Positions 19,452 to 27,902 of a DNA stretch of 42,676 nucleotides are shown piece after piece. Source of the stretch: Planctomycetaceae bacterium (lineage in GTDB: Bacteria > Planctomycetota > Planctomycetia > Pirellulales > Pirellulaceae); the NCBI GenBank assembly GCA_002726245.1, contig PBSM01000313.1:1-42676 (forward strand), in the 5' to 3' direction. A model generated the notes under the pieces. The model had not been told where the DNA came from, did not search any database, and saw only the letters and a list, made by a program, of their open reading frames with translations. The translations under genes and the position numbers were made by a program. Every line of letters begins with the position of its first letter. The stretch's first letter is position 1.

Positions 19452-22235
19452 CTAATCAACAAACAGAAACTCAGCCGAATTCATCACGACGTGGCAGAAG
19501 TTCGCCAGCGCCTTCGTCTCAGCAGATTCCTCGTTCTCTGTTTTCTCAGTTTGCTCCTGTTCGATCTTCTTCCAGTGTACTGTCAATTCGCCAATAGTCC
19601 TGACAGCTTCTTGCCGCTCTTCATCGCTCGGCTGACGGCTAAGCGCGATTTCGAAAACCCGATCGACCTGCGTGTTGCGATCGCTTGGTATCTCGTCTTC
19701 GATTCGCTTTGCGAAGGCCAGTGATAGCTCGCGAACCATGCCGTTGTTCAACAGATGCAGCGACTGCGTCGCGACGGTTGAATTCGGACGCGAGACGCAG
19801 TTCGGGATCATCTGCGGCAAGTCAAAAGTCTCGAGAATCGTGGGAACTTCTTTGCGGCGTTGCCGGACATAGACTGTCCGCCGCCAACCATTCTCGCCCT
19901 TGTTGGAAGTCACCAGTCCATCGTCTCGCACGGTCACCAGATCTGGCTCGCCGAATCGAGAGTCATCGAGCTGCGCGGCAACCGCCAAAAGACTGTCTCG
20001 CACCGCCTCAGCCTCAAGCCGCCGCAAAGGCATTCGGGACAGCCAACGATTGTCCGGGTCGCGTTCTTCCGATGCGGGGCGGAACCGAGACGACTGCCGA
20101 TATGCCACGCTGCTCATGATCTCGCGATGCAGCCACTTCAAGCTCCAGCCGTTTTCGACAAACGATACCGCGAGCCAATCAAGCAACTCCGGATGGGTCG
20201 GCGGCGTGCCGTTGTTCCCGAAGTTACCAAGCGATTCGACGATGCCGCGGCCGAAGTGGTGATACCAAACGCGATTCACGATCACACGCGCCGTGAGCGG
20301 ATGCTTGGCGTCGGTCAACCACTCGGCAAACGCCAACCGCCGACCCGTCGATCCCGGCCGTTGCGGTTTCGTTTCGAAAGGCGTTCGCCCGTCGCTTAAC
20401 ACCGATAAAACACCCGGTCCGACGTAATCACCGGGGTTCGTGAACTCGCCTCGCCGGAAGATCCACGTCGGCGACGGCTCGCCACGATCCCACAACGCAC
20501 GGATCATCGGCTCGGGAGGAATCTCGGCCTGTAGGCCTTTGATCTGCTTATCCGTTTCCATCTTGAGTGTCTTCAGCTCTGCTTTGTCCGCCTTGGCACC
20601 AAGTTCAGCTTCCCGTTCAGCCAACTTGGCCTTCACTTCGTCGATCTGATCTTGAACTTTTCTGCGATCTGCTTCCCATTGCTCGCGATAGTCGGCCGTC
20701 ACGTATTTCAGATAGCGCCGAGTTATCTGTTCTTGTTTCGATTGGCCCGCGACCGAAGTTGGCTTAAGCCAGTCATAAACGTCGTACGCTCCTCGGAAGA
20801 CGGCGACGAGCCGGTAGTAGTCGCGTTGAGGAATTGGATCGTACTTATGCGTGTGGCATTGAGCGCACTTGAGGGTTAGGCCAAGTACCGCAGAGCCGAG
20901 CACTTCAATCTCGTCGGCGACAACCTCGAACCGCTCATCGACGGTATCGACAATGTCGGAACCAGTTCCATCTGGAGCCATCCGCAAGAATCCGGTCGCC
21001 ACGAGGGAGTCCATCATCTCGGGCATAATCGCATCGGCATTCTCGAAGTCGTACAACTCATCACCCGCCATTTGCTCGAGCAGGAATCGGTTGTATGGCT
21101 TGTCGTCATTCAACGATCGAATTACGTAATCACGATACCGCCAGGCATGCGGGCGAATCGGATCGGCCGACCGTTTGCCTTCAGAATCGGCGTATCCGCA
21201 CAAGTCGAGCCAATAGCGTCCCCAGCGTTCGCCGTAGTGAGGTGAGTCGAGATAGAAATCGATGAGTTTGGCGTACCAATCGTCCGATTCGTCGTTCACA
21301 AACCGCTGGACGTCTTGCCAGTTCGGCGGCAGGCCGGTCAGGTCAATCGCCACGCGACGAATCAACATCAGCTTCGGTGCCACTTCCGAAAACGAAAGGT
21401 CTCGCTCTGCGAGTTTTCGCAGCACGAAAGCATCGATCGGGCGACCGCTCTGATCGGGGACGCTCGGCTTCGTGGGCGTTTGGAACGACCAGAACTGGCG
21501 GTCTTTGTCGGAAACGAGCGGATCAGCCTCTGTCGTTTGAACGTCCGGCTCGATGTCGTAGGTCTTTGCTCCCTGCGAGATCCATCTGGTGATGAGATCG
21601 ATTTCCGAAGACTCCAGTGGACGAATGCCGGCACGAATCAATTCCTTTGGCGGCGGCATATCCTTGGCCAAAACGCGCTTGAGCAACAGGCTTTCTTCCG
21701 GCTTACCGGGAACGATTGCCGGACCCGACTTACCGCCTTTCAAAATCGACGCGAAAGACCGCAGATCAAGTTCCGCTTCCTGTTTACGGCGACCGTGGCA
21801 AACGACACAGCGCGTATAGAGGTACGGCAGGACATCGTGTTGCGTGACGACTCCGACGCCACCTTCTTTCGACCTCGCACCCGATTCGATCCAGCGGCGG
21901 ATCAGATCATTCTCGTCGCCCGTCAACTGTGGCTGACCTTCCGGCGGCATATCGCTTCCGTCGACCATCTGCCACAGCAAGCTCTCGTCCAACGATTCGC
22001 TGACGACCGCTTCTCCAGACTCGCCGCCTCGCAGCAATCCCTCCATCGTCGATAGATCGAGGCCGCCTTTGCGAGCCTTCGCACTGTGACACTTGCCACA
22101 CTTCGTTGCGAGCACCGTTTGGATGTTCGCTTCGAAAACGAGCTCGTTGTCTTCAGCCGCTGCCAAACTCGGCTGGACAGCGCTGAATAGCAAGGTTGCA
22201 AGGGTCAGTAGCGACGATGTGCGCGACGGCATCAT
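19452..22235 (-). CDS. PSCyt1-PSCyt2 (DUF1549)-PSD1 (DUF1553) exported protein
   Basis: Large exported protein of about 927 residues from ATG 22235 with a signal peptide (SSLLTLATLLFSAVQPSLAA). Two planctomycete cytochrome-like (PSCyt1) units follow, each with a CxxCH haem-binding motif (CGKCH and CVVCH) and the typical DMPPEGQPQL and DMPPPKELI ends. Then DUF1549 (VAIDLTGLPPNWQDV, WGRYWLDLCGYADSEGK, KCAQCHTHKYDPIPQRDYYR with a third CxxCH), a charged coiled-coil linker (RRKVQDQIDEVKAKLAEREA), and DUF1553 (LTDAKHPLTARVIVNRVWYH, WLHREIMSSVAYRQSS). It probably binds c-type haem and works in the periplasm with the neighbouring DUF1501 protein. Two PSCyt1 units instead of one is a common variant. 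Confidence 0.92.
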   Translation of the reverse strand: MMPSRTSSLLTLATLLFSAVQPSLAAAEDNELVFEANIQTVLATKCGKCHSAKARKGGLDLSTMEGLLRGGESGEAVVSESLDESLLWQMVDGSDMPPEGQPQLTGDENDLIRRWIESGARSKEGGVGVVTQHDVLPYLYTRCVVCHGRRKQEAELDLRSFASILKGGKSGPAIVPGKPEESLLLKRVLAKDMPPPKELIRAGIRPLESSEIDLITRWISQGAKTYDIEPDVQTTEADPLVSDKDRQFWSFQTPTKPSVPDQSGRPIDAFVLRKLAERDLSFSEVAPKLMLIRRVAIDLTGLPPNWQDVQRFVNDESDDWYAKLIDFYLDSPHYGERWGRYWLDLCGYADSEGKRSADPIRPHAWRYRDYVIRSLNDDKPYNRFLLEQMAGDELYDFENADAIMPEMMDSLVATGFLRMAPDGTGSDIVDTVDERFEVVADEIEVLGSAVLGLTLKCAQCHTHKYDPIPQRDYYRLVAVFRGAYDVYDWLKPTSVAGQSKQEQITRRYLKYVTADYREQWEADRRKVQDQIDEVKAKLAEREAELGAKADKAELKTLKMETDKQIKGLQAEIPPEPMIRALWDRGEPSPTWIFRRGEFTNPGDYVGPGVLSVLSDGRTPFETKPQRPGSTGRRLAFAEWLTDAKHPLTARVIVNRVWYHHFGRGIVESLGNFGNNGTPPTHPELLDWLAVSFVENGWSLKWLHREIMSSVAYRQSSRFRPASEERDPDNRWLSRMPLRRLEAEAVRDSLLAVAAQLDDSRFGEPDLVTVRDDGLVTSNKGENGWRRTVYVRQRRKEVPTILETFDLPQMIPNCVSRPNSTVATQSLHLLNNGMVRELSLAFAKRIEDEIPSDRNTQVDRVFEIALSRQPSDEERQEAVRTIGELTVHWKKIEQEQTEKTENEESAETKALANFCHVVMNSAEFLFVD

Positions 22236-22340
22236 GGGGTGGACCGGATGGCGGAAGTTGGAGGGAATCGGCTGCCTATCAACGACTGCCGACACTCACA
22301 TACTGACGGGAGTTGGTGGCCGCGTCAAGTTTGAAGGAGC

Positions 22341-22409
22341 CCCGCACGAATTAAGGAAAGAGCACGAATGGGGATCGGCAATTCGTGCTTTTTCCTTTAT
22401 TCGTGCGGG
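22341..22409. repeat. 28-bp inverted repeat containing the oppF stop codon
   Basis: Arms 22341-22368 and 22382-22409 match at 26 of 28 positions around a 13-base loop (CCCGCACGAAT...). The right arm covers the last four sense codons and the TAA stop (22397-22399) of the OppF-type gene. It shares the CACGAATTAAGG-like core with the dyad at 19376-19451. Confidence 0.85.
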
Positions 22410-23425
22410 TCCGATTCGCTCGTCTCGGTCTTACCGATGCTCACAAGCTGCCCGACTTCTTGCTCGACGGCGTGACAGCGGACGATGTGACCGTCGAGAT
22501 CCAACGGCTGTGGCGAGATCTCTTGGCAGATGTCCATCGCGACAGGGCAGCGCGGATGGAAGCGGCAGCCTTGCGGGGGATTGATCGGGCTGGGAACGTC
22601 GCCATCGAGAACGATCCGTTCCTTCTTCGTCTTCGGGTCTATCGAGGGGACTGAGGAGAGGAGCGCTTTGGTGTAGGGATGCCGCGCGTTCGCGTAGAGG
22701 TCTTCGCTCTTTGCCGTTTCGACGATCTCGCCCAAGTACATCACCGCCACACGATCCGAGATGTATTCCACGACCGACAGATCATGCGAGATGAAGAGGT
22801 AAGTCAGCTTGAACTCGTCCTTCAAATCGTTCAGCAGATTAATAATCTGTGATTGGATCGAAACATCGAGGGCCGAGATCGGTTCATCGAGTACGATGAA
22901 TCGAGGGTTTAGGGCGAGCGCCCGCGCGATGCTGATTCGTTGCCGCTGGCCACCGGAGAATTCATGTGAATAGCGATTGATGTAACTCGGATCGAGTCCG
23001 ACCTTGATGAGCGTATCTTTCACTTTCTCCAACCGCTCGGCGCGCGTCCCGATGCCGTGTACGACGAGCCCTTCTTCGACGATGCCCTTGATCGTCATTC
23101 GCGGGTTCAGCGAGCTATAGGGATCTTGAAAGACGATCTGCATGTCGGCCCGCAATTCGCGCAGCTCTCGCCCGCGGATTTCCGTGACGTCCTGACCATC
23201 AAACAAGATCCTTCCACCACTCGGTTCGTACAAACGCAGCAACGTTCGCCCGACCGTCGTCTTACCGCATCCGCTTTCGCCGACCAATCCCAGCGTTTCA
23301 CCTTCGGCGATCTGAAACGAAATATCATCAACCGCCTTCACCTGCCCCACGACGCGTTGCAGAATCCCCGCGCGGACAGGGAAGTATTTCTTGAGGTTGC
23401 GGATTTCGAGGAGGGGAGTGGTCAT
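22397..23425 (-). CDS. oppF: Oligopeptide/dipeptide ABC transporter ATPase (OppF/DppF type)
   Basis: Cytoplasmic ATPase that with OppD powers peptide import through OppB-OppC. About 342 residues from ATG 23425 ([20 protein letters not shown]); an ATG at 23440 is the alternative. Motifs: Walker [20 protein letters not shown]-loop region [16 protein letters not shown], signature [15 protein letters not shown], Walker [15 protein letters not shown], switch His in FISHDLSVV, and the C-terminal oligopeptide-transporter domain [16 protein letters not shown] with its spaced cysteines. Final gene of the operon. Stop codon lies inside an inverted repeat. Confidence 0.93.
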   Translation of the reverse strand: MTTPLLEIRNLKKYFPVRAGILQRVVGQVKAVDDISFQIAEGETLGLVGESGCGKTTVGRTLLRLYEPSGGRILFDGQDVTEIRGRELRELRADMQIVFQDPYSSLNPRMTIKGIVEEGLVVHGIGTRAERLEKVKDTLIKVGLDPSYINRYSHEFSGGQRQRISIARALALNPRFIVLDEPISALDVSIQSQIINLLNDLKDEFKLTYLFISHDLSVVEYISDRVAVMYLGEIVETAKSEDLYANARHPYTKALLSSVPSIDPKTKKERIVLDGDVPSPINPPQGCRFHPRCPVAMDICQEISPQPLDLDGHIVRCHAVEQEVGQLVSIGKTETSESDPHE

Positions 23426-23442
23426 GGTGGGAGGAGTCATTT

Positions 23443-23519
23443 GTCATTTGTCATTAGTCATTAGTCATTGGGAAGAACACGCGCTCTTTCCTAATGACTA
23501 ATGACCAGTGACTAATGAC
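23443..23519. repeat. GTCATTAGTCATT-type inverted repeat containing the oppD stop codon
   Basis: Roughly 34-base imperfect arms, about 23443-23476 and 23485-23519, built from tandem GTCATTAGTCATT units. The right arm includes the TAG stop (23512-23514) of the OppD-type gene, and the left arm reaches to within a few bases of the first possible oppF start. Such GTCATT strings are a known dispersed type in several bacterial phyla. Confidence 0.75.
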
Positions 23520-24510
23520 CATAGTCAATCTCTTCAACAAAGTGGCAACGGGCAATGTGTTTCGGATCCAGGTCGCTTAGCCCCGGCTCTTCAGTAGTGC
23601 ATTGATCTTTAGAGTGGGGGCAGCGTGGATGGAATTTACATCCCTTGGGAAATCGCAACGGGCTGGGCACCATGCCGTCGATCGAGGTCAGTCGTTTGCT
23701 CTTGCTGAGGCCAGGCTTCGGTTTGGAATCGAACAAGCCGTGTGTGTAAGGATGCCGTGGGTTGGCGAAAAGCTCTTCGACCGGAGCGCGCTCGACGATC
23801 TTCGACGCATACATGACCGCCACTTCGTCCGCCATCTCGGCAATGATGCCGAGATCGTGCGTGATCACCAGGATCGACATGCCGGTGTCTTCTTGCAACT
23901 CGTTCAGCAAGTCAAGTATCTGTGCTTGGATCGTAACGTCGAGCGCCGTCGTCGGCTCGTCAGCGATTAACAGACGCGGATTGCAGGCCAGCGACATCGC
24001 AATCATCACGCGCTGCCGCATCCCCCCCGAGAATTGATGTGGATACTCTTTGACGCGCTGTTCGGGTGCCGGCACCTTCACTTTGCGAAGCATCTCGATC
24101 GCTTGCTTGCGAGCGTCCGCCTTCGAGACCTCTTGATGAAGTCGAATCGCTTCCATGATCTGCGCCCCGACCGTGAAGACCGGATTCAGCGAAGTCATCG
24201 GTTCTTGAAAAATCATTGCGATCGTGTTGCCACGCAGCTTCCGCATGTCGCGTTCGGGCAGTTTCGCGAGATCGACCGTCCCGTCGTCGTTGTGCAAAGT
24301 GATCGAACCATCGACGATTCTTCCAGGCGAAGCAATGAGGCGGATTATCGACAGAGCAGTCACCGACTTGCCGCAACCCGATTCACCGACCAGCCCCAGC
24401 GTCTTGCCCTTTGGAATCGTCAACGACACATCATCCACCGCCTTCACGGCACCTTCGTCGGTGAAGAAGTGGGTTTTGAGGTTCTTGATTTCGATCAGCG
24501 GTTCGGTCAT
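23512..24510 (-). CDS. oppD: Oligopeptide/dipeptide ABC transporter ATPase (OppD/DppD type)
   Basis: 332-residue ATPase partner of OppF. Motifs: [20 protein letters not shown], Walker [20 protein letters not shown]-loop [17 protein letters not shown], signature [20 protein letters not shown], Walker [18 protein letters not shown], switch His [14 protein letters not shown], and the C-terminal [20 protein letters not shown] with its Cys pattern. ATG 24510. The bases just upstream (GGGAGAGGGA, minus strand) come from a dispersed repeat and may serve as the ribosome site. Third cytoplasmic-facing component of the opp operon by order. Confidence 0.94.
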   Translation of the reverse strand: MTEPLIEIKNLKTHFFTDEGAVKAVDDVSLTIPKGKTLGLVGESGCGKSVTALSIIRLIASPGRIVDGSITLHNDDGTVDLAKLPERDMRKLRGNTIAMIFQEPMTSLNPVFTVGAQIMEAIRLHQEVSKADARKQAIEMLRKVKVPAPEQRVKEYPHQFSGGMRQRVMIAMSLACNPRLLIADEPTTALDVTIQAQILDLLNELQEDTGMSILVITHDLGIIAEMADEVAVMYASKIVERAPVEELFANPRHPYTHGLFDSKPKPGLSKSKRLTSIDGMVPSPLRFPKGCKFHPRCPHSKDQCTTEEPGLSDLDPKHIARCHFVEEIDYGH

Positions 24511-24519
24511 GGGCCAGTT

Positions 24520-24667
24520 CCCTCTCCCTGTGGGAGAGGGTTAGGGTGAGGGCTTCTTGCTTCTGCGTTGGTGTTTGTTGGTTCGTTGCATTGCTGTTCG
24601 AACATTCAGGTATGGTCAAGCGGTGAGTAGTTCTCCCTCACCCCGGCCCTCTCCCAGAGGGAGAGGG
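24520..24667. repeat. 33-bp inverted pair of CCCTCTCCC...GGTGAGGG repeats between oppC and oppD
   Basis: Two 33-base elements face each other: 24520-24552 and 24635-24667, separated by 82 bases. Each contains its own short dyad (CCCTCTCCC-tgt-GGGAGAGGG and the like). This is a widely dispersed bacterial repeat type. The right element begins 3 bases after the oppC stop (24671-24673) and the left one ends 9 bases before the oppD ATG. Confidence 0.85.
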
Positions 24668-24670
24668 AGC

Positions 24671-25999
24671 TCAGATCCTCAGCCTCGGGTCCATTGCATC
24701 TCGCAAGCCGCTGCCGACCAAGTTGAAGATCGTCACGGTACAGAAAATGGCAACGGATGGAATCACGATCAGCCACCAGTAGGAATAATTGCCGAGCGCG
24801 AGCTGCAACAAAACACCCCACGTCGGCGTGGGCGGACGAACTCCAAAGCCGAGCAGACTCAAACTGGCCTCGAGAATGATCGCACTCGCCACGCCAAAGG
24901 GTGCCGCAACCATGGCGGGTGACAGCGAGTTTGGCAAGATGTGACGAAAGATCACGCGAAAGTCGGAAGCGCCGAGCGCTCGCGCGGCGTAGGTGTAGTC
25001 AATCGACCGCTGCTTCAGGACTTCGCCGCGAATGAGCCGCGCAATCGTTGGCCAGCGCGTGATTCCGATCACAATCATGATCAGATAGATGCTCTGTCCA
25101 AGCATCGCAACGAGAATCAGAATCAGGAAGAACGCGGGGAAGAGTAGCACCACTTCGATCACCCGCGAGATCAGCATATCAGTTACGCCGCCAAAGTAAC
25201 CGGCAATCGCGCCGACGATCAGCCCAATCGTCATATAGATGCTGACGGCCACGAACCCAACGCTCATCGAGATTCGAGTGCCGTAGACCATCCGAGCCAA
25301 CACGTCTCGTCCGATGTTGTCGGTGCCCAGGAGATGCAGGTCGCCGTCGTTGATGTCCTTGTAAGCTGCGAGACCCGCCGAGCTGGTTTCTGGCTTTCGG
25401 TAAAACGGCGGTTGAAACTGGGATTCGATATCGGGCTCACCCGCGCCGAAACGAACTGGCGGAAAGATGCCCCACTTCTCGCCGTTCGATCGGAATTGAT
25501 CGACGTGAAAACTTCGCGCGGCATATTTATTGGTAGGCCGCACACCTGGGATCAGGAAGAGAATTGAGAAGGCGACGATGACGGCAAGATACTCTGCGGA
25601 AACGAGCAATGCTCGACGTCGGCCCGGCATTCCGCGCCGCCTCCACGCTCGATTCGTCCAGACCGCGGCGACCGCCCACGGGATCAATCCCAACATCGCC
25701 ATGTTGAAGAAGAAGTCGACTGGTTCTTCGGGATTGAAGATGAACCGCAACCAGGGGAACAGCACTTCGTCGCCGTCAAAAAAAATGAACGGCTGGTTCG
25801 ACACCAGCGCCGACGCAAGGATGGCGATCAAGAAAGTCGGGAGCAACAGCCACAGCGAGATGTAAGCGAAGCGGTTCTTCTTGAACTGTCGCCAGACGAT
25901 GTCCAAATAGGCTTCGCTTCGAACGGTGCTTTCCTGAACCAGGCTTTCCTGAACTGGGTCTTCCTGAGCTGGGTTTTTCTGCGCGAGCTGTTCGGCCAT
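24671..25999 (-). CDS. oppC: Peptide ABC transporter permease (OppC/DppC type), enlarged
   Basis: Inner-membrane permease. The core is intact: HLLGTDNIGRDVLARMVYGT, six-helix region, and the EAA loop YTYAARALGASDFRVIFRHI with PNSLSPAMVAAPFGV. At 442 residues it is about 140 longer than usual. Extra material lies before the core: a charged N-terminus made of five-residue repeats (QESLV, QESTV), the normal first helix (YISLWLLLPTFLIAILASAL), and two additional predicted helices (NMAMLGLIPWAVAAVW and YLAVIVAFSILFLIPGV). The ATG at 25999 shares its A with the oppB stop (TGATG), so translation is coupled. Confidence 0.93.
   Translation of the reverse strand: MAEQLAQKNPAQEDPVQESLVQESTVRSEAYLDIVWRQFKKNRFAYISLWLLLPTFLIAILASALVSNQPFIFFDGDEVLFPWLRFIFNPEEPVDFFFNMAMLGLIPWAVAAVWTNRAWRRRGMPGRRRALLVSAEYLAVIVAFSILFLIPGVRPTNKYAARSFHVDQFRSNGEKWGIFPPVRFGAGEPDIESQFQPPFYRKPETSSAGLAAYKDINDGDLHLLGTDNIGRDVLARMVYGTRISMSVGFVAVSIYMTIGLIVGAIAGYFGGVTDMLISRVIEVVLLFPAFFLILILVAMLGQSIYLIMIVIGITRWPTIARLIRGEVLKQRSIDYTYAARALGASDFRVIFRHILPNSLSPAMVAAPFGVASAIILEASLSLLGFGVRPPTPTWGVLLQLALGNYSYWWLIVIPSVAIFCTVTIFNLVGSGLRDAMDPRLRI
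25928..25987. repeat. 15-bp tandem repeat in oppC 5' end
   Basis: Four imperfect 15-base units (GCTTTCCTGAACCAG type) at 25928, 25943, 25958 and 25973, in frame with oppC, encode the repeated five-residue pattern near its N-terminus. A slippage-prone site whose copy number can change without breaking the frame. Confidence 0.75.
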
Positions 26000-27825
26000 C
26001 AAGAACTCCCGCGCGCGGCAAAGCTGATCCGCGGATCAACGATGACGTACAAGATGTCTGTCAGCAAGATGCTCAACAGCACGACGATGGCTTGCACATA
26101 GATCAGCGCCATCAGTGTCGGAAAGTCCTTCTGCATGATCGATTCCCACCCCAGCATCCCCATGCCGGGAATACTGAAAATGACTTCGATCAACACACTA
26201 CCCCCAAGCAGCGCGGGCAGCGAATTGGAGAGCAGAGTCAAGATGGGAATCATGGCGTTACGCAACGCATGTTTGTAGACGACGCCCGTGCGGGTTACGC
26301 CTTTGGCTCGCGCGGTGCGAATATAGTCCTGCCCGACGACATCGAGCATGCTCGTACGGGCATACATCGCCAAAGCCGCGAGGCTGAACAACGACAGGCA
26401 CATCACGGGCAGACAGGCGTGCCACAGGTAATCCAGCGAATAACGAACGAATCCAAAGTCGTCTGCTCCTTCGCTATGCAACCGATCCATTGGAAAGAGC
26501 TTCAAGTAATCGCCGTAACAGAAGAACAAGAGGAACAGCATTCCGGCAACGAACGGCGGGACAGAATAGAGCAGAAAGAGCTTCAACGAGAGCAACCGAT
26601 CGATGATGTTGCCGCGATTCACCGCACAAAGAATCCCCAGCGGAATCGAAACAAAGTAGATCACCAACTCTGCCATGATCATCAACGGTGCCGAGATCGC
26701 AAAGGCCGTCCACAGCTTGTCGCTGACGAATTCTTTGCTCTTCAATGCGCTGCGGCCGAATTGAAACGAGACGAGACGCCAGACCATATGTGCGTATTGT
26801 GTGTCTGCGAGGATGTTTCTTGTCTTTCGCCCGAGCGTAGGTTGATAGATATCCCGTCGCGGCTCGTAATGAGCCAGCCAGTTTTCGGAAACGCGCCGAA
26901 CTCGCTCTTCGTCGATACTCAAAGGGACCTGCGTCGGCAGTGGACGCGTTATGTAAAGATTGAGCACCACCGCGCAGATCGACTTCTCGGCTAACACGGA
27001 CTCGCCAAGCAACTTCTCGGCGAAGAACCGCATATCGTCTCGCTCGTAGAAGTACTCTTCCTCGAGCAATTCGAACAGGCGCGTCCGCGATGTCTCGCCA
27101 CTCATCGTCGCGAGCTGCTCCTCCAAGACCTTGCCGCGATCCTCGTCGAGCGGTGGGAAGTTCTCTTGCTCGCGATCCCACCACGTTTTCCACACACCCA
27201 TCACCAGCGGCGTTTCGCTCTCTTTGGGATTCCGCGAGTAAGTGAACTTGTGAGCTTCGACAACCATCATGTCAACGCAGTCGATCAAGCCGATCTTCAG
27301 CTTCAAATCGCTGTCCGCGGACGTTAGCAACTCGACGGCGGCCGACACGCCGTAGATGCCAACGTCTTCGCAATACATTTGAATGAAGCCGCGGATTGCG
27401 GTTGCCAAACGCGCGTGCTTGCGCGGGTCGCTCAGACGGCTATCGAAATCGTCGAACGGCAGCGATTTGAGGTACTGAATCCGCGCCGCGTGCTCACTGC
27501 TATCTGGATCCAGCACGAGCCTTCGTAGATGTTCGACGATTTCTTCCTCGCTGCGGCCGCGAAAAAAAGCTGCTTGCCGGAGCGGCTCGTGATAGTCGTG
27601 AAATGCGCGGAAGTTCAACAACAGCGGCTTGTCGAGTTTCAAGTCGCGTTTCTGAATCAGATACGCTTCGCGCCGCATTGCCGACTTGCCTTGTTCGCCG
27701 GTCGCGGTGAGGCTGTTGCGGAGCGGATCGCCCGGGGCGAGCTGCATGATGCAGAACGATACGACCGTGACGCCGAACAGCGTCGGAAGCATCGCCATCA
27801 GTCGCCGAATGATGTAGGTCCACAC
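25999..27825 (-). CDS. oppB: Peptide ABC transporter permease (OppB/DppB type) with large extracytoplasmic insertion
   Basis: Permease partner of OppC. It opens like a normal OppB (WTYIIRRLMAMLPTLFGVTV, APGDPLRNSL) and closes like one (DYIRTARAKGVTRTGVVYKH, NAMIPILTLLSNSLPALLGG, SIPGMGMLGWESI, DILYVIVDPRISF). Total length is 608 residues against about 310 for the family. The surplus of roughly 250 residues sits between about 85 and 345, after the first helix, where the chain is outside the cytoplasm. It is charged and helical, with HEAT-like helix pairs (EEIVEHLRRLVLDPDSSEHA, ARLATAIRGFIQMYCEDV, AAVELLTSADSDLKLKIGLI). The GTG at 27825 is the start (no earlier ATG fits). Confidence 0.92.
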   Translation of the reverse strand: MWTYIIRRLMAMLPTLFGVTVVSFCIMQLAPGDPLRNSLTATGEQGKSAMRREAYLIQKRDLKLDKPLLLNFRAFHDYHEPLRQAAFFRGRSEEEIVEHLRRLVLDPDSSEHAARIQYLKSLPFDDFDSRLSDPRKHARLATAIRGFIQMYCEDVGIYGVSAAVELLTSADSDLKLKIGLIDCVDMMVVEAHKFTYSRNPKESETPLVMGVWKTWWDREQENFPPLDEDRGKVLEEQLATMSGETSRTRLFELLEEEYFYERDDMRFFAEKLLGESVLAEKSICAVVLNLYITRPLPTQVPLSIDEERVRRVSENWLAHYEPRRDIYQPTLGRKTRNILADTQYAHMVWRLVSFQFGRSALKSKEFVSDKLWTAFAISAPLMIMAELVIYFVSIPLGILCAVNRGNIIDRLLSLKLFLLYSVPPFVAGMLFLLFFCYGDYLKLFPMDRLHSEGADDFGFVRYSLDYLWHACLPVMCLSLFSLAALAMYARTSMLDVVGQDYIRTARAKGVTRTGVVYKHALRNAMIPILTLLSNSLPALLGGSVLIEVIFSIPGMGMLGWESIMQKDFPTLMALIYVQAIVVLLSILLTDILYVIVDPRISFAARGSS

Positions 27826-27867
27826 AGTCCGTTGCGTTTCAGTTGGTTGCTGGCGCAGTAAGCAAAT

Positions 27868-27893
27868 CGCTCCGGCCGGATACAGCCGGAGCG
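27868..27893 (-). terminator. Hairpin after the oppA-type gene
   Basis: CGCTCCGGC (27868-27876) pairs with GCCGGAGCG (27885-27893) across an 8-base loop, starting 9 bases after the stop of the binding-protein gene on the minus strand. It is followed by ATTTGCTT, only a weak T-tract. It may partly attenuate read-through into the permease genes, giving more binding protein than permease. Confidence 0.5.
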
Positions 27894-27902
27894 CTTAATC
27901 CG

